In this document: positions 11,329-23,700 of the stretch, one piece after another | How positions within the stretch are numbered: the first letter of the stretch is position 1 | Layout of the letters: each line of letters begins with the position of its first letter | Assembly (NCBI GenBank): GCA_017311315.1 | Contig: CM029660.1 | Location: forward strand, 29,051,733 to 29,115,732 | Origin: Dendrocalamus latiflorus | Lineage: Eukaryota > Streptophyta > Magnoliopsida > Poales > Poaceae | DNA: 64,000 nt | Direction of reading: 5' to 3' | Notes under the pieces: generated by a model | What the model was told of the DNA's origin: nothing | Databases searched by the model: none | Seen by the model: the letters and a program-made list of their open reading frames with translations, nothing else | Position numbers and translations under genes: made by a program

Positions 11329-12506
11329 CTAGTTGATTGCCCTTGCGTTACTACGGATCTTTTTGAAAAAAAAACATATTCCATGTTTTAAAATCACAAA
11401 ATAAAACCATCCCTGCAGTTAGCTTATCGAATCATTCCACCATCAATTTCCGGTCGCTATCAGAGAGTTGCATGTGAGCCTACAAAATTAAAGTTTCTAG
11501 ACATTACTTAACTAATTTCTTCAAAAATTCCAGTCAAAATTTAGGACGTACGATGCAGATCCAACCGTCTAGATTAACAACCACCTTCCTCTCCATCTCC
11601 AGCCCTATCCTGTCTCCCTATGTTGAACCATCCATCCATGGCCACCAACCCACCACCGCTAGATTCCTCCTCAGGCCACAGCCCACATGGTGCCTCGCCG
11701 GTGCCAGCAAGGCCCACCAAAGCTATATCATCGTCACCTCCTCCTCATCCTCCATTCAAGACTCCTCCATGCTTGTCGCCACCGCCCCCTCCAATTCCTT
11801 CTTGAAGCCACACCTTCCTCCTCTTCATTTCAGATGTCCTTCCCCATGCCACGATCGTTAAAAACCAATTTAGAAGACATGATCAAAGAGACGACTCGCC
11901 TGAGTGTGCTTCTACTCCCACCAATCTGTCAAAATCAGAAATGAACCCTACGTGTTCTATTCTATCCTCAAAATCGACTCCTAATGATAATTTCCGAATT
12001 TCAAGAATAAAGCATTTCATAAATATGATGCAAAAATCCTAATTAGGTATGTGTTCATAAATAAATAAAAGCATGAAAAAAGAAAGAAGAGAAAAGAGAT
12101 GAGATTATTTAGCCTTTTTTTCTAGTTGGCCCATTCAGCCCAAACACACCCAGCCTCAAGCCCCTAACCCTAATCTTATCTTTCCCTCACTCCTTCTCTC
12201 TCCCCCCATTTCCTCTCCACCCGGTTGCCACTCTCCTCTCCTTTCCCTCCTCTCTCTTTCTCTCATCTTACGCCACCCTCCAATCCACCAACACCGGTGA
12301 CATCCCCACTACCGACGGCCTCCCCCACCTTCCCTTCAATCTCCTTCTTCCCTCCCTTTGCCGTCGCCATCGTCCCCCTTCCTCTCTCTCTCTGGTCAGG
12401 CTGCCTCCAAATCCGCCATCGTCGGTGGTTTTCTTACTTCACCTCACTGCCACCTTCTCCCTCCCTCTCTTACTCCCTATCTCTCCCTTTCTCTCCCCAG
12501 GCACCA
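11329..12506 (-). mobile_element. Helitron 3' end (minus orientation) and adjoining Helitron-like DNA
   Basis: Read on the minus strand, this segment ends ...CGTAGTAACGCAAGGGC, a short spacer, then CTAG, with T as the next host base, matching a Helitron 3' terminus. The hairpin is weaker than in the two other Helitron ends of this window. To the right lie AT-rich DNA and a CT-rich leader-like block (12130-12506). The 5' end was not found because an LTR block begins at 12507. Confidence 0.5.
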
Positions 12507-14893
12507 TGTAGGACTCGGATTTTACAATCCAGAATCCTCTGTGATTCCACCGCACTATTCCCTAGATTAGTAGATAGTGCTCACAGATATAGTACCGAAT
12601 ATCAAAATATATATCATACGAAAGCGTAAATATAATACTAGACTTACTCAAAGGCCGATCAGGCCGAAATCAATAAAATGCAGCAGTGGAAATGGAACAC
12701 ACAGGTGGGATCTTCAGGACGTGCCCATAGGTAGCCAACTAAGATTCACGACCTAGTTCTTGACCTCTTCATCTTCTTCACCATCATGACTAGGTGTATT
12801 ACTGAAGCGTATTGATCTGACTCTTGATTTTGGATTAATTGAGCGAGCAAGGGTGAGCATAAACCACTGTGCTCTGCAAGCCAATACACAACATGCGCAT
12901 AGATAACATGCATGGCTTATCAAGGAAAAGCTCGGGTTATTTTATTTGCCATAAATTTCTTTTAAAATATGATATATAGAAATTGCCTGAGACCTAGTAG
13001 TTTTGCCTAAATAGATTTTGTCAATGTATGAAAGAATACAATAATAATAGCGATCCAGTTTTCATCCACCGTTACATGGTTTCTGCACCATATGCTAACC
13101 TTTCAACGTTATAATTGCTTACCTTATCACTAGGGTGACACTTAGGGCAACACAAATAAGGGCTTTTCACTGCCCACCATTTTTCCAATTCCACCCACAA
13201 TGTTTTTGAAATAGAACTATATCTGGCTAAATTTCCATGTCCGCCCTTAACCGTGGGCACGGCTATTCAAATAGTTTTTACTCTACATAGTTTATACACT
13301 TTTCCCACAAGAGATGATCCACTTGTTACTCCACACGATTTCTTAGTCATGCGGTTGAGTAGACCATCACAGTAACTTTTCAAAATACCTCGCCCCTTCC
13401 ATCATCTCACCCATATGGGCTTCTCCCACTTGTGGTGGGTCTCATAAGTTGATGGGATGTTCTACCCCCAGCGACTAGCCCAGCTGGACTACCCACACTG
13501 ACTAGCTCGCCGCGGCAAACTTCACCCTCAACGAGTATCCTATTCAAGCCGTCGCACAGACAGCCACTTGCACCACCCCTCTCCCCCACCGATGAGATGG
13601 CTTTTAGGGTCCAGTAAATCCACTAAGCCAAGTTGTAATTTACATATTTGTGGTTGTACTTGTCTTACATATGAGGTCATGACAAGATTCAGTCCTTAGA
13701 GTTATCTGGGCAGTTCTAATACTAACCACACTCTCGTGCACCACTGCACCAGCCCCCCATACCATCCACCTAGATATTTAAGCAAGTTGGGGGTTTTGGG
13801 AGAATAAAATAATCATATCAAAATATACCAGTCATTTCCACCCATGACTTCCCAAATCAGTTTCTCATGATTAAAAGTGATGTTTGGGACATTTTGGTGC
13901 CCCCGAGTATCTAAGTAGTACTAAGCATGATGTATAGTTATAGACTTATTTTTGAAAGTTTTACCATTATAATTTTGGTAGGGTGACAAGGCTCAAATAC
14001 TCAAATGTTCCAAAAGAGTATAATACTAACAAATTCAATAATGGGTATATAACTAGAATCTTAAAACAAATATATATTTGCACATGAAATAACAGTATGC
14101 AATTTGATAATTTAAAATAGAAATAATTTATAAAAAAACATACGTTCAATATGATCAAAGTATTGACTCACCTTGCGCGGTTTGTCACAGTCTTGAGCTC
14201 ACTCAAAACTTTCTCATTTGAGCATCTTGAGCTCCTAATCTTCATCATCACCTCGATCTTGGTCTCGCTTGATCCATTGTTTCTTCAGGACTCCAATTTC
14301 TAATTACGCGCTAAATAATTGAATACAAATAAAAGTAAATAACTCAAAAGATCCAAATAAATCCAATTGAACTTGATTAATTTTTATTTTGATTAAATGG
14401 GTGATTTGAGGTAGGATTGATTGTGCACGGAGTATTGACAGAGTCAAACGGGGTTGGAACGAAGTGATGATTAGAGGAAATTCATTGAGATGAATGCCAA
14501 AGAGGGTTCATAATAAAGGAATATTCATGAAAATATTCTGCTTAGAACTCGGAGATGACTAGGCATAGCTGATAGCAGAATATCATGACTTAGCTTCTAG
14601 TTTAATAACTTCTTTTATTACTTTATATTTATCAAGGAAGTCCCATGAGTCAGGTCAGACCTATGGGTAGGTGCATGAGTTTAGTTGGGTATTAAGTATT
14701 GTATTGGTTGACTGTTGCCATTTATGAATTATGGCAGGGGTTCCATAGACGATGTCTATGACTTTTAGTTTATCGAATTAATTAATATTGCTAGTAATTT
14801 GATGTGTAGCATTTTATGTAGTCCTAATTATGAATTAATTGTATAATTGGTTAAATATTTATTTCAGAATATATATATATTGATGAGATCATT
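12507..14893 (-). mobile_element. Gypsy-type LTR block, minus orientation (left inverted arm)
   Basis: In minus orientation the block ends ...CCGAGTCCTACA. Its sequence is a diverged reverse complement of 18126-21779. Matching landmarks include the outer ends, the region around 13080-13260 versus 20400-20600, and 14160-14460 versus 19190-19520. No protein-coding frame of retroelement type is visible, consistent with a long LTR. It is cut by the assembly gap at 14894. Confidence 0.6.
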
Positions 14894-14993
14894 NNNNNNN
14901 NNNNNNNNNNNNNNNNNNNNNNNNNNNNNNNNNNNNNNNNNNNNNNNNNNNNNNNNNNNNNNNNNNNNNNNNNNNNNNNNNNNNNNNNNNNNN
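14894..14993. other. Assembly gap of 100 N
   Basis: A run of exactly 100 N, the conventional symbol for a gap of unknown size. It lies between two LTR blocks, so repeats probably broke the assembly here. Confidence 0.99.
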
Positions 14994-16260
14994 GAAGTTG
15001 ATACAATATATAAAAACAAGATTTAACAAAATAATAACGTTAGTGCAGGCAACAACCTAACACTAACCTAACCACGGGTATCCCACCCGGACCATCTTTC
15101 CAAAAGTTTCACAAATTTCCATAAACCAAATTTTATTAAAACCAAAGTCTAATCCGTGAAAAACCATACTAAGCATGTCCTTGACCGTGGACACGGCTAT
15201 CCAGGATAGTTTGTTACTCTGCAGAGGTGTACAACTTTACCCACAAGACATGTCCCCCGTTTTGCCACCGGATTAACACACTTCCTTAGGTGTGCGGCCG
15301 AGGAGATCATGACAAAGCTGTTCCAATGTTCCATTACCAAATTAGCTACTCCGCCACTAAGGTTTCACCACAACATGAATCCACATGTTGGAGCCCCCTC
15401 TTGTGCCATGTGAGACTTCTCATGGCCTACGCCACGCTCACATTCAGCCTATAGCGAAACTAAAATGGAACTTCACAAATTACTTAGCCAGGTCTGTCCC
15501 ATACCAGACTTGTGGTAGTACGGTGTGACTTTGTAATAGTATTTCACAGACCGGTCCTTAACTGACTTAGGCACCAACCACATACCCCTTGTGCTTGGCA
15601 ATCAACATTGTGTCACCAAACAACAATGCATACCAGCAAGCACCCACCACTCTAACCATTAGCCTAAGTCTAAACCAAGTTTTCATATTCTGATTGAAAA
15701 TATTTCATAATCATTCTTGACCCACCAAAGTCAAGAACACATTCGAAAACTTTATCATTTTATGTGAAACAATTCTTCCCACCCGAATTATTCTAAGCAT
15801 GGCTAAGCAATTCCATAAAATGTTCTAGTCAATACTAATGTACCAACTAGGTTTTCATCTATGGTGACAAGGTATGTTCGTTCAATTTCAAGATTGGCCA
15901 TACACAAAGGAATTGGGTATAACTAGAGTTTAAACCGAATTTAAACTAGATTGAATAAAAGTACGCATGTATATTAATTTAAAAACAACATAATAATTTA
16001 AATTACTGGGATCAACATGGTCAAAGGTGTAACTTGCCTTGCTCGAAGTCTTGCTGTGATTCGTCGAAGAAATACTCTCCGGATTCGTCGTAATCTATAC
16101 GTAAAGAACCAAAAGAAATTCAAACAAAATTCAAATAAAATCCAAAAATTCAAAAAGAGTCCAGAAATGGGTAGTTTAGGATTTTAGAAAAATTTAGAAA
16201 TTTGAACGAGTTAAATCGGAGTTAAAATGAAGAAGTTATGGCCTTCGGAAGTTCTCACGA

Positions 16261-16420
16261 CCACGGCAAACGTGATCGGGCGGAGCTACGACCACGGCAA
16301 ATGCGATCGGGCGGAGCTACGACCACGGCAAATGCGATCGGGCGGAGCTACGACCACGGCAATTGCGATCGGGCGGAGCTACGACCACGGCAAATGCGAT
16401 CGGGCGGAGCTACGACCACG
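16261..16420. repeat. 31-bp tandem repeat, about 5 copies
   Basis: The unit contains CTACGACCACGGCAAATGCG followed by ATCGGGCGGAG, with starts near 16261, 16292, 16323, 16354 and 16385. Copies differ by one to three bases. Confidence 0.9.
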
Positions 16421-16499
16421 TAGTCGACTTACGACCACACGGAAGGTTTACAACTACGCAGGGAAATTACGACTACGGCCACAGACCAGTCTACGACTA

Positions 16500-16760
16500 C
16501 GACTACACTGAGAACCTACGACTTCGACTACCAAAGAACCTACGACTTCGACTACACAGAGAACTTACGACTTCGACTACCAGAGAACTTACGACTTCGA
16601 CTACACAGAGAACCTACGACTTCGACTACCAGAGAACTTACGACTTCGACTACACAGAGAACCTACGACTTCGACTACCAGAGAACTTACGACTTCGACT
16701 ACACAGAGAACCTACGACTTCGACTACCAGAGAACTTACGACTTCGACTACACGGATCTA
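16500..16760. repeat. 24/25-bp alternating tandem repeat (49-bp dimer)
   Basis: The unit core is TACGACTTCGACTAC followed alternately by CAGAGAAC and ACAGAGAAC. About ten monomers form a dimeric array. It directly follows the 31-bp array and shares the TACGAC word with it. Confidence 0.9.
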
Positions 16761-17627
16761 CGACCACACGGAAGGGTGTTACCTTCGGAAACTGGTTGGC
16801 CGCGGGGTGGTCGGAGGGAATCAGGCAGAGTGGCCGGAGACGACGGATGGTCGTAGAGGTTCGGTTACGAGTGGAGACGGTCGGTCGACGAGAAGAAGCG
16901 GCGGCGCTCGAGTCTTCGGCAACAACGGGGCTCCGGTGGCGGCGTCGCTCGGCGGAGAGGGGAATGGTGGTCGCCGGCGCTTGGGGATCACGAAGGCGTC
17001 GTCGGCGAGGCGCGGAAGAGACCAGGGCGGCGCCAATTCCTCGCCGGAGCTCGCACGGCGGCGGACGAGGAAGCACGGGTCGGGGCCGATTCGGTTCAGG
17101 GCGGAGGGGGAAAGAGGTGGCGGCGCACGGGAAGGCGAAGGAGGGGATAACGGGCTCGGGAAGGAGCTTTATAGGGCAGGGACGGAGGTAATGGGCTCGC
17201 CGGAGTTAAGGACTTTAGAAACAGTCGCATAACGGCGAGAGGCTTTAAGCCGACAGAAAACGGACGGAGGTGGGGCGGTTACTAGCGCGCGAGCTTAAGG
17301 GCCAATAATGACTTCGGTTGCCGGCCGAGGGAAGGAGTAACCGAAGCTTTTAAAGCTCGGATGGGGTGTTAATGGAGGCCGGCCGGTTGGGGAAGAAGGG
17401 AAGAAGGAAACTTCTAAATTTCTTTTTAATTTCCAGAAGTAAATTCTCAAGAGATAATCAAAACTTAGGGAGGGTTAAGAAAAGAAAAAAATAAACTCTT
17501 TTTTTTTGCTTTAATAAAATATTTTAAATACATTTTCTTGCTTTAGATTTTGAAATAAAATCCAGATAAATCCAATTAAACTCCAGAAAAACAAATAAAT
17601 TGCAAATAAAATTTTTGGGATGTTACA

Positions 17628-18057
17628 GCCGGCACCGTGCGCCACCGTCGCCCGACCCCGCCTCACGGCGCCGGCTCGCCGTGGTCCTCCTCTGGCCCTG
17701 CCAACTCACCGGTGAGCACCCCTATGATTCCCTCCTACTTCCGCGCATGCCAATTTCTCCCCCGTCCACGGCGGCGCTGCCGCACCATACCACCCAGCCT
17801 GTGGCCGCCGAGCCTCGCCGCCGGCCCACCTCGTCGCCGCCCCAACCACCGCGCCACCTCCCCTGGACTCCCTCACCTCCCTACAACCCGTTTTTCCACT
17901 CACCGGCGCCTCCCCGGCCAATCCCTTCCGGCGACACCACCGCCTACCTCGCACCTCCTCCTCCTCTGTTTTCGGCCAGTCGGCTCCCCAGTTTTAGCCC
18001 ACACCCACTTGCTCGGTTCTTTAAGTAATACTGCCCCAGTATGTCGCGAAAGACCCA
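17628..18057. other. GC-rich proline-codon-rich stretch, no recognised gene
   Basis: Open frames rich in Pro, Ser and Arg occur in several frames because of composition. It may be the inner GC-rich part of a retroelement or a captured gene start. No domain recognised. Confidence 0.3.
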
Positions 18058-18130
18058 AGGCCCACTTGGCTAACAGAGCATACGCTAAGCATTTGCAAGA
18101 CCTCAGGTTCCCTGTTTGAACCCAGCCGGC
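18058..18130 (+). ncRNA. tRNA-like SINE head (possible)
   Basis: An A-box-like TTGGCTAACAGAGCAT is followed about 35 bp later by a B-box-like GGTTCCCTGTTTGAACCC, spacing comparable with a tRNA-derived Pol III promoter. The stretch does not fold as a standard tRNA, and a T-rich tail follows. Tentative. Confidence 0.35.
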
Positions 18131-21100
18131 TGCACTATTCTCCCCACATTTTTATTCTACTTTTTGTAACTCATCTTAATTAGTAAAAATTAAAGAAAAT
18201 TAGATGATAGTTTAGAGAAGCTAGTAAATTTAATTAGGATATAAAATAAGGTTTAATTATTTACTGTATAAGCAACTAAAGTGGCTTAAATATCTGTTTG
18301 AAGTCTAATTATCAATTAAAGGCATTAATAAAATATGGTTTAGCATAAAGTCCAAAGTTAATAAAAAATCCTAATTAAAAATACATTCAAGATTAAGATT
18401 AAGAAAAATGAATAATACGTTTACCTATAAAAGCAAAAAATTTAAATTAAAGATTCCCCTTAATTATAATTAAGATATATGCCCTAACCTAACATACCGC
18501 CATTAATAGAGTCTCAGAGGTAGATTTAATTAAATAACCCTATTGAACTAGTACCGTGTATAACAAGCTCGGCCTTATGTAAACAAGGATTTAATTAAGA
18601 TTAACTTATGTCAGATGCTAAGTTAAATAATAAAATAAAAATGTTAGTTGACCCTCAGAATACCTTCAAATAAAAAAATCATAATTAGGTGTTAAAATAT
18701 AAGGGCTTTGGAACATAGGACATGAGATTAATTTCACCAACGAATAAATCGAAGGGCAAATGTAATATTATGACTAATAGTTACAAAAAATTAGTAAATA
18801 AGAATATACTAAAGGCTTCTATCGAACATCAATGAGATAAGTAAATATGCACATGCGGCACTGAATCGATAAAATTAACCATTAGGCGTACACCTTGAAT
18901 AATTGGTAAATAAAACCCCATAAATACCCTAACTTAAGTTATGAGGAATACATACCCTAAAGATGATTTAATGCACTAAACTCCTACACCAAACTATAGG
19001 ACTAACCTAATGCATGGAACTTCCTAAATAAATATAAAAATGATAAAATGAGTTATGGAATAAAAAGATCGATCCATGATACTCTAAAGTCAGCTATGCT
19101 TAGCCATTCACAAATCCAAAGCAGAGTATTCCAGTGAATATTCTAGTATCATGAACTTTCCTTAGCATTCGTCTCAATAAATCTTCCTTGGTCATTCAAT
19201 CACTTCGCTCCAACCCCATTTGACTCCGTCAATACTCCGCACCCCTCGATCTTGCCTCAAGTCACCCAAATCACCCATTAACTCATAATAAAGATAAATT
19301 AAGTTTACTTGGAGTTATTTGGATCTTTTGAGTTATTTGCCTTTATTTGAATTTAGTTGCTTAGCATGTAATTAGAAATTAGAGTCCGAAAGAATCCAGG
19401 ATCAAGCAAGATCAAGATTAAGGTGAAGAAGAAGATCAAAAGCTCAAGACCATCAAATGAGAAAGATTTGAGTGAGCTCAAGACTACGGTAAACCGCGCA
19501 AGGCGAGTCAATACTTTGATCATGTTGAACCTACAATTTTCTGCAAATTACTTTTGTTTAAATTATCAAATTGCATGTTGTTATTTTATATGCAAATACA
19601 TGTTTATTTTAAGATTCTAGTTATAAGCCCATTATTTAACTTGAATTAATATTACACCTCCTTGGGAATATTTGAGTATGTGAACCTTCTCGCCCTAGCA
19701 AAATTATAATAGTAACCTTTAGAAAATAAGTCTGTAATTATATGCCATGCTTAGTATTGCTTAGATACTCATGTGTGCAAGAACGTCCAAGTATCACTTT
19801 TAATCATGAGTAAATTTGGTTGGGCAGTCATGGTGGTAATGACTGGTATATGTTGGATATGATTATTTTATGCTCCCAAAAACCTCAAATTGCTTATTTA
19901 TCTAGGCGGATGGTTCGGGGGTATGGTGTAGGGGTGCACGAGAGTGTGGTTTGTGGTAGAACCGCCCAGATAACCCTAAGGACTGAATCTTGTCATGACC
20001 TCTTGTGTAAAACAAGTACAACCACAAGTATGTAAAGTACGACTTGACCTAGTAAATTTACCGAACCCTGAAAGTCATCATCATTGGTGGAGGAGTGAAG
20101 TAGTGCAAGTGGCGGCCTGTGTGGCAGGCTTGAATGGGACATCCGCAGAGGGTGAGGTTCTGCTGTGGCGTGCTAGCAGTGTGGGTAGCCAGCTGCTAGG
20201 CGTTCAGAAGGAGAACATCCCGCACAACGTATGGGACCCACCGCAAGTGAAAACGGTCCATAGGGTGAGATGATGGAAGGGGCGAGGTACTTTGAACGGT
20301 TACTGTGATGGTTTGCTCAACTGCACGGCTAAGGAATCGTGTGGGGCAACGAGTGAACTGTCTCTTGTGGGTAAAGTGTGCAAACTCTGCAGAGTCAAAA
20401 CTATTCGAATAGGCGTGCCCACGATCAAGGGCGGACATGGGAACTTAACCAGATATAGTTCTATTTCAAAAAAAAAACTTTGTGAGTGGGAATGGAAAAG
20501 TGGAGGGCAGTGGAAAGCCCTGATTTGTGTTGCCCTGGGTGTCGTCCCAGTGATAATGTAAGCGGCTATAACGCTGAAGGTCTAGCATATGGTGCAAAGA
20601 CCATGTAATGGTGGGTGGAATATGGATCGATATTATTATTGCATTCTCTTACACATTATGTTTTTGTTCAAAACTGCTAGGTCTCAGGAAATTTCTATGT
20701 ATTATATTTTTAAATAATGATAATACTTCTCACAAAAGTAAAATATCAGGAAGAATAAATAGAGTCGTACGAAAAGAAGATGGCTGGTTGTGGTAAACAC
20801 ATAAAATTGTTGGTGGATTCATGTCGATCATAAGAAGGAAATGATAAGGTGGATTCTGAGAGAAATAAATTGGTGTAGCCTAAATGAATAGATAGGCTAA
20901 ATAGATTATCTAAATGATTTTTGGAGATTTAGGGGGTATAAAGGTAATTGCTGGATTACAACACGGATAACTAATATAAATTCTTGGGAGATGTTGGCGA
21001 TATTGGGATTAATAGAATCGGTTACCAGATGAGTCAATTGAATTCTTGGGAATTTGGAGGAATGATAACAATTATTGGAGTATAATCTTGATCAATGAAA

Positions 21101-21779
21101 TTCTTGGTGGATGTATACTAGTGAATCGTAGATTTGATCACTGATATTCTTGGTGGAGGTATACTAGTGAACTAGTTAGAGTTAGATAATGAAAAATAAG
21201 ATTGATTATTGGAAGAGCAAATTATGGTTTTGGATCAATAACAAAAGTATTGATTTGTTAGAAAGTCCTGATACGAATGATTTCGGTGAAGTAAATAAAT
21301 GATGAAACTCGTTGTTTGGAGTCTTAGGTAACAATGAGTGTATGATCGGTGAATTAGATAAATGATGTCACTAGCTGTTTGGAGTTTTAGGCAGCAATTG
21401 ATTGGTGGATTGTATAATTGATGATATTCGCTGTTTGGAGTTTTACACAGCACTCAATATAGAAAATGTGTGTTTGGAGGATTAATTAAATGATATTAGT
21501 CGCAAAGAAGATGAAGATGTTGAGGGCTAGGTCGCGAACCCCCAGTCGGCTGCCTGTGGGCAAGTCCTGAGGGTCCCACCTGTGTGTTTTATTTTCGCTG
21601 CTGCATTTTATTGATTTCGGCCTAATCGACCCATGTGTAAGTCTTCTATTATATTTATGCATCCGCATGCTATGTACTTTGATGTTCAGAACTGTAATCT
21701 GTAAGCACTATCTACTGATCCAGGGAATAGTGCGGTGGAATAACAGAGGATGCTGGATGTTAAAATCTGGGTCCTTACA
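18126..21779 (+). mobile_element. Gypsy-type LTR block, plus orientation (right inverted arm)
   Basis: It ends ...GGGTCCTTACA at 21779, matching the inverted outer edge of the 12507-14893 block. The first part (18130-19000) is very AT-rich. From about 19000 to the end it runs antiparallel to the left arm with many substitutions and indels. A start of the TGTAACATCCC type was not found on the plus strand, so the left limit is approximate. Confidence 0.55.
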
Positions 21780-22990
21780 AAAGTACATACAAATCATCTG
21801 CCATCATGCAGCTGCACTCAGTGCTTAATCTTCTGTACACACTCTGTCATCAATGGCCATCATGGATCTAATGATCATTGTGGTTCCCCTCGCTAGATTC
21901 TTTTGACATCCATTGGAGGTTGGCAAGCTTGTGGTTTCTTGTTGCAAACCAATATCTATCCGCTGACATGCTCAGCAGATAGAGATTAGTTTTCTGGTTT
22001 CTCTGTTTAAATTTCGGGATTCCTTTCTCTTCATCTCATGCAATTAACTTGAACTGTTGATTCATAATAGCCATCCGCAATCCCTGCTCTGCTTCTTCCT
22101 CATTTGAGTGCTCCCGCTATATCTGTATATACCTTTTTCAGATTGCTTTCCATATGTAGGTGAGAATACAATGGAGATACAGATGGGAACATGGAAACAC
22201 TGATGGGAACATGGAAAAGGAGACAGGGAAGTTGCATCCATGGGGTGCACCCATTGTAATTTAGAGTTTTAGTTATAAATTAAAAACAAGTGTGTGTTTC
22301 GGCCATGTGTCGTTATGGTGAATGCATGTGTTATCTATCAATAGTTTCCCTTTTGGGGGTTGTATTTGCCTCGTAGATTAAGAATGGATGTTCTTGGGCT
22401 GTGTTCAGTATCCTTATGGTTCAACTTCACTAAGTTGTGCCTAAATCATTGGTACAGTTTGGCGCTGCTTCTATTTGGCATTGTTTCTTTCTGTTGTAGA
22501 TTGACTCAACATCGTTCTATTTATCGTTCATGTTGTTCCACCGCAAAAGATTGGGCAACCTATGGAATTAATCTCATTTAGAGGTTCAATTTGCATAAGC
22601 ATCTTCCCATAACAAATGCCATTAAGATTATGTGTTTAGACAAGACTTCCAAAACAATTCCCTATCTAACTCCAAATGTAACATGTCGCTGGACATTGGG
22701 ATGGAAAATAATTAGTTGTTTCTGGTTTATCGCAGACATAACACTAGTTTTTTTAGTGCGACTAGCACAGGTATAGGGATCGAGATCGACCATGCGATCC
22801 GTTTTGAGGGAATGACCTAGGCATCTTGCACATACCTTCTTCGTCAAGACCTGTCGACCTTTGACATCCATAAGCGTGAGATCCATCACTATCCACAATG
22901 TGAGACCCATTGGCCGTCGATGTTCTCATCTACTAGTAGAAGTGTCGATTGTTGTCCTCCGCTTTTGCATCAAGTCCTTCTGTCTCAAGT
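21780..22990. other. Intergenic, no recognised gene
   Basis: Ordinary mixed-composition plant DNA with short open frames only. Nothing recognisable. Confidence 0.3.
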
Positions 22991-23029
22991 TTCATCATAT
23001 CAAAGGTTTAGGTTTAAGAAGGTTAGTAA

Positions 23030-23700
23030 CTTGTAAATTTCAGGGTTCAGAAGTCGAAACATATCAAAATCTCAAAGTTTTTATGAGAAGTTTCACACCA
23101 AAGTTCCATGCAAGTTTCGAGTTTCAAAGCCTCAAGTTCAAAGTCGCAAAGAAATTTTCATGTTCCAACAAAGTTTCAAATTCACAAAGGGAATTTCAAG
23201 AAAAATTTAAAAGAAGTTTCAGCAAGTTTCAAGTTTCAAAAACAAAAGGCATGCAAGTTCCACCAAGTTTCATGTTTTACCAAGTTTCATATTTAACAAT
23301 AAAAGTAATGCAAGTTCCACCAAGTTTCATGTTTCAAATTTCATCAAGTTTCATATTTCAAAACCGAAAATCAAGCAACTATGCTAAGTTTCAACAAGTT
23401 TTAAAATTAAAGCTTCAAAAAGCGAATTTCAAGAAAGTTTTGAAAAGTTTTATCAAGTTTTCAGAAGCAAAATTCATACAAGTTCCAGCAAGTTTCATGT
23501 TTCAAAAGCAAAAATCAAGCAGTTTTGCAAAGTTTTAGAGAGTTTCAAGTTTTTGAAAGCAAAATTCAACCTAGTTTCACCATGTTTTAGCAACTTTTAT
23601 GTTTCGAATGAAAAGATTAAACATGTTTAACCAAGTTTCATGTTTCAAAATGAAAATCCAAGCAAGTTCCAGCAACTTCTGTGTTTCCAAGAAAAAAACA
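23030..23700. repeat. Degenerate array of CAAGTTTCATGTTTCAAA-type repeats
   Basis: The words CAAGTTTCATGTTTC, CAAGTTCCA(C/G)CAAG and GCAAAAATCAAGCA recur with irregular spacing through about 670 bp. The array produces a spurious 225-codon frame (22861-23538) rich in Lys, Phe and Ser. The function and host element are unknown. Confidence 0.7.

Larger units (their letters stand above)
14994..17627 (-). mobile_element. Second LTR block, minus orientation, related but diverged family
   Basis: It shares layout and short landmarks with the 12507-14893 block (the GACACGGCTATCC segment followed by a stretch ending CCCACAAGA), but differs widely in sequence. The right edge reads GGGATGTTACA, which on the minus strand is the LTR start TGTAACATCCC. 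Two tandem arrays (16261-16420 and 16500-16760) and a GC-rich part (16800-17300) lie inside. The open frame at 16363-17232 is created by these repeats and is not taken as a gene. Confidence 0.55.

Noticed and set aside
16363..17232. 289-codon plus-strand frame
   Set aside because: Created by the 31-bp and 49-bp arrays plus GC-rich LTR DNA; no domain.
18058..18130. Candidate functional tRNA gene
   Set aside because: A- and B-box-like words exist, but the acceptor stem and cloverleaf do not form; kept only as a possible SINE head.
22861..23538. 225-codon Lys/Phe/Ser-rich frame
   Set aside because: Product of the AAGTTTCA-type degenerate array.
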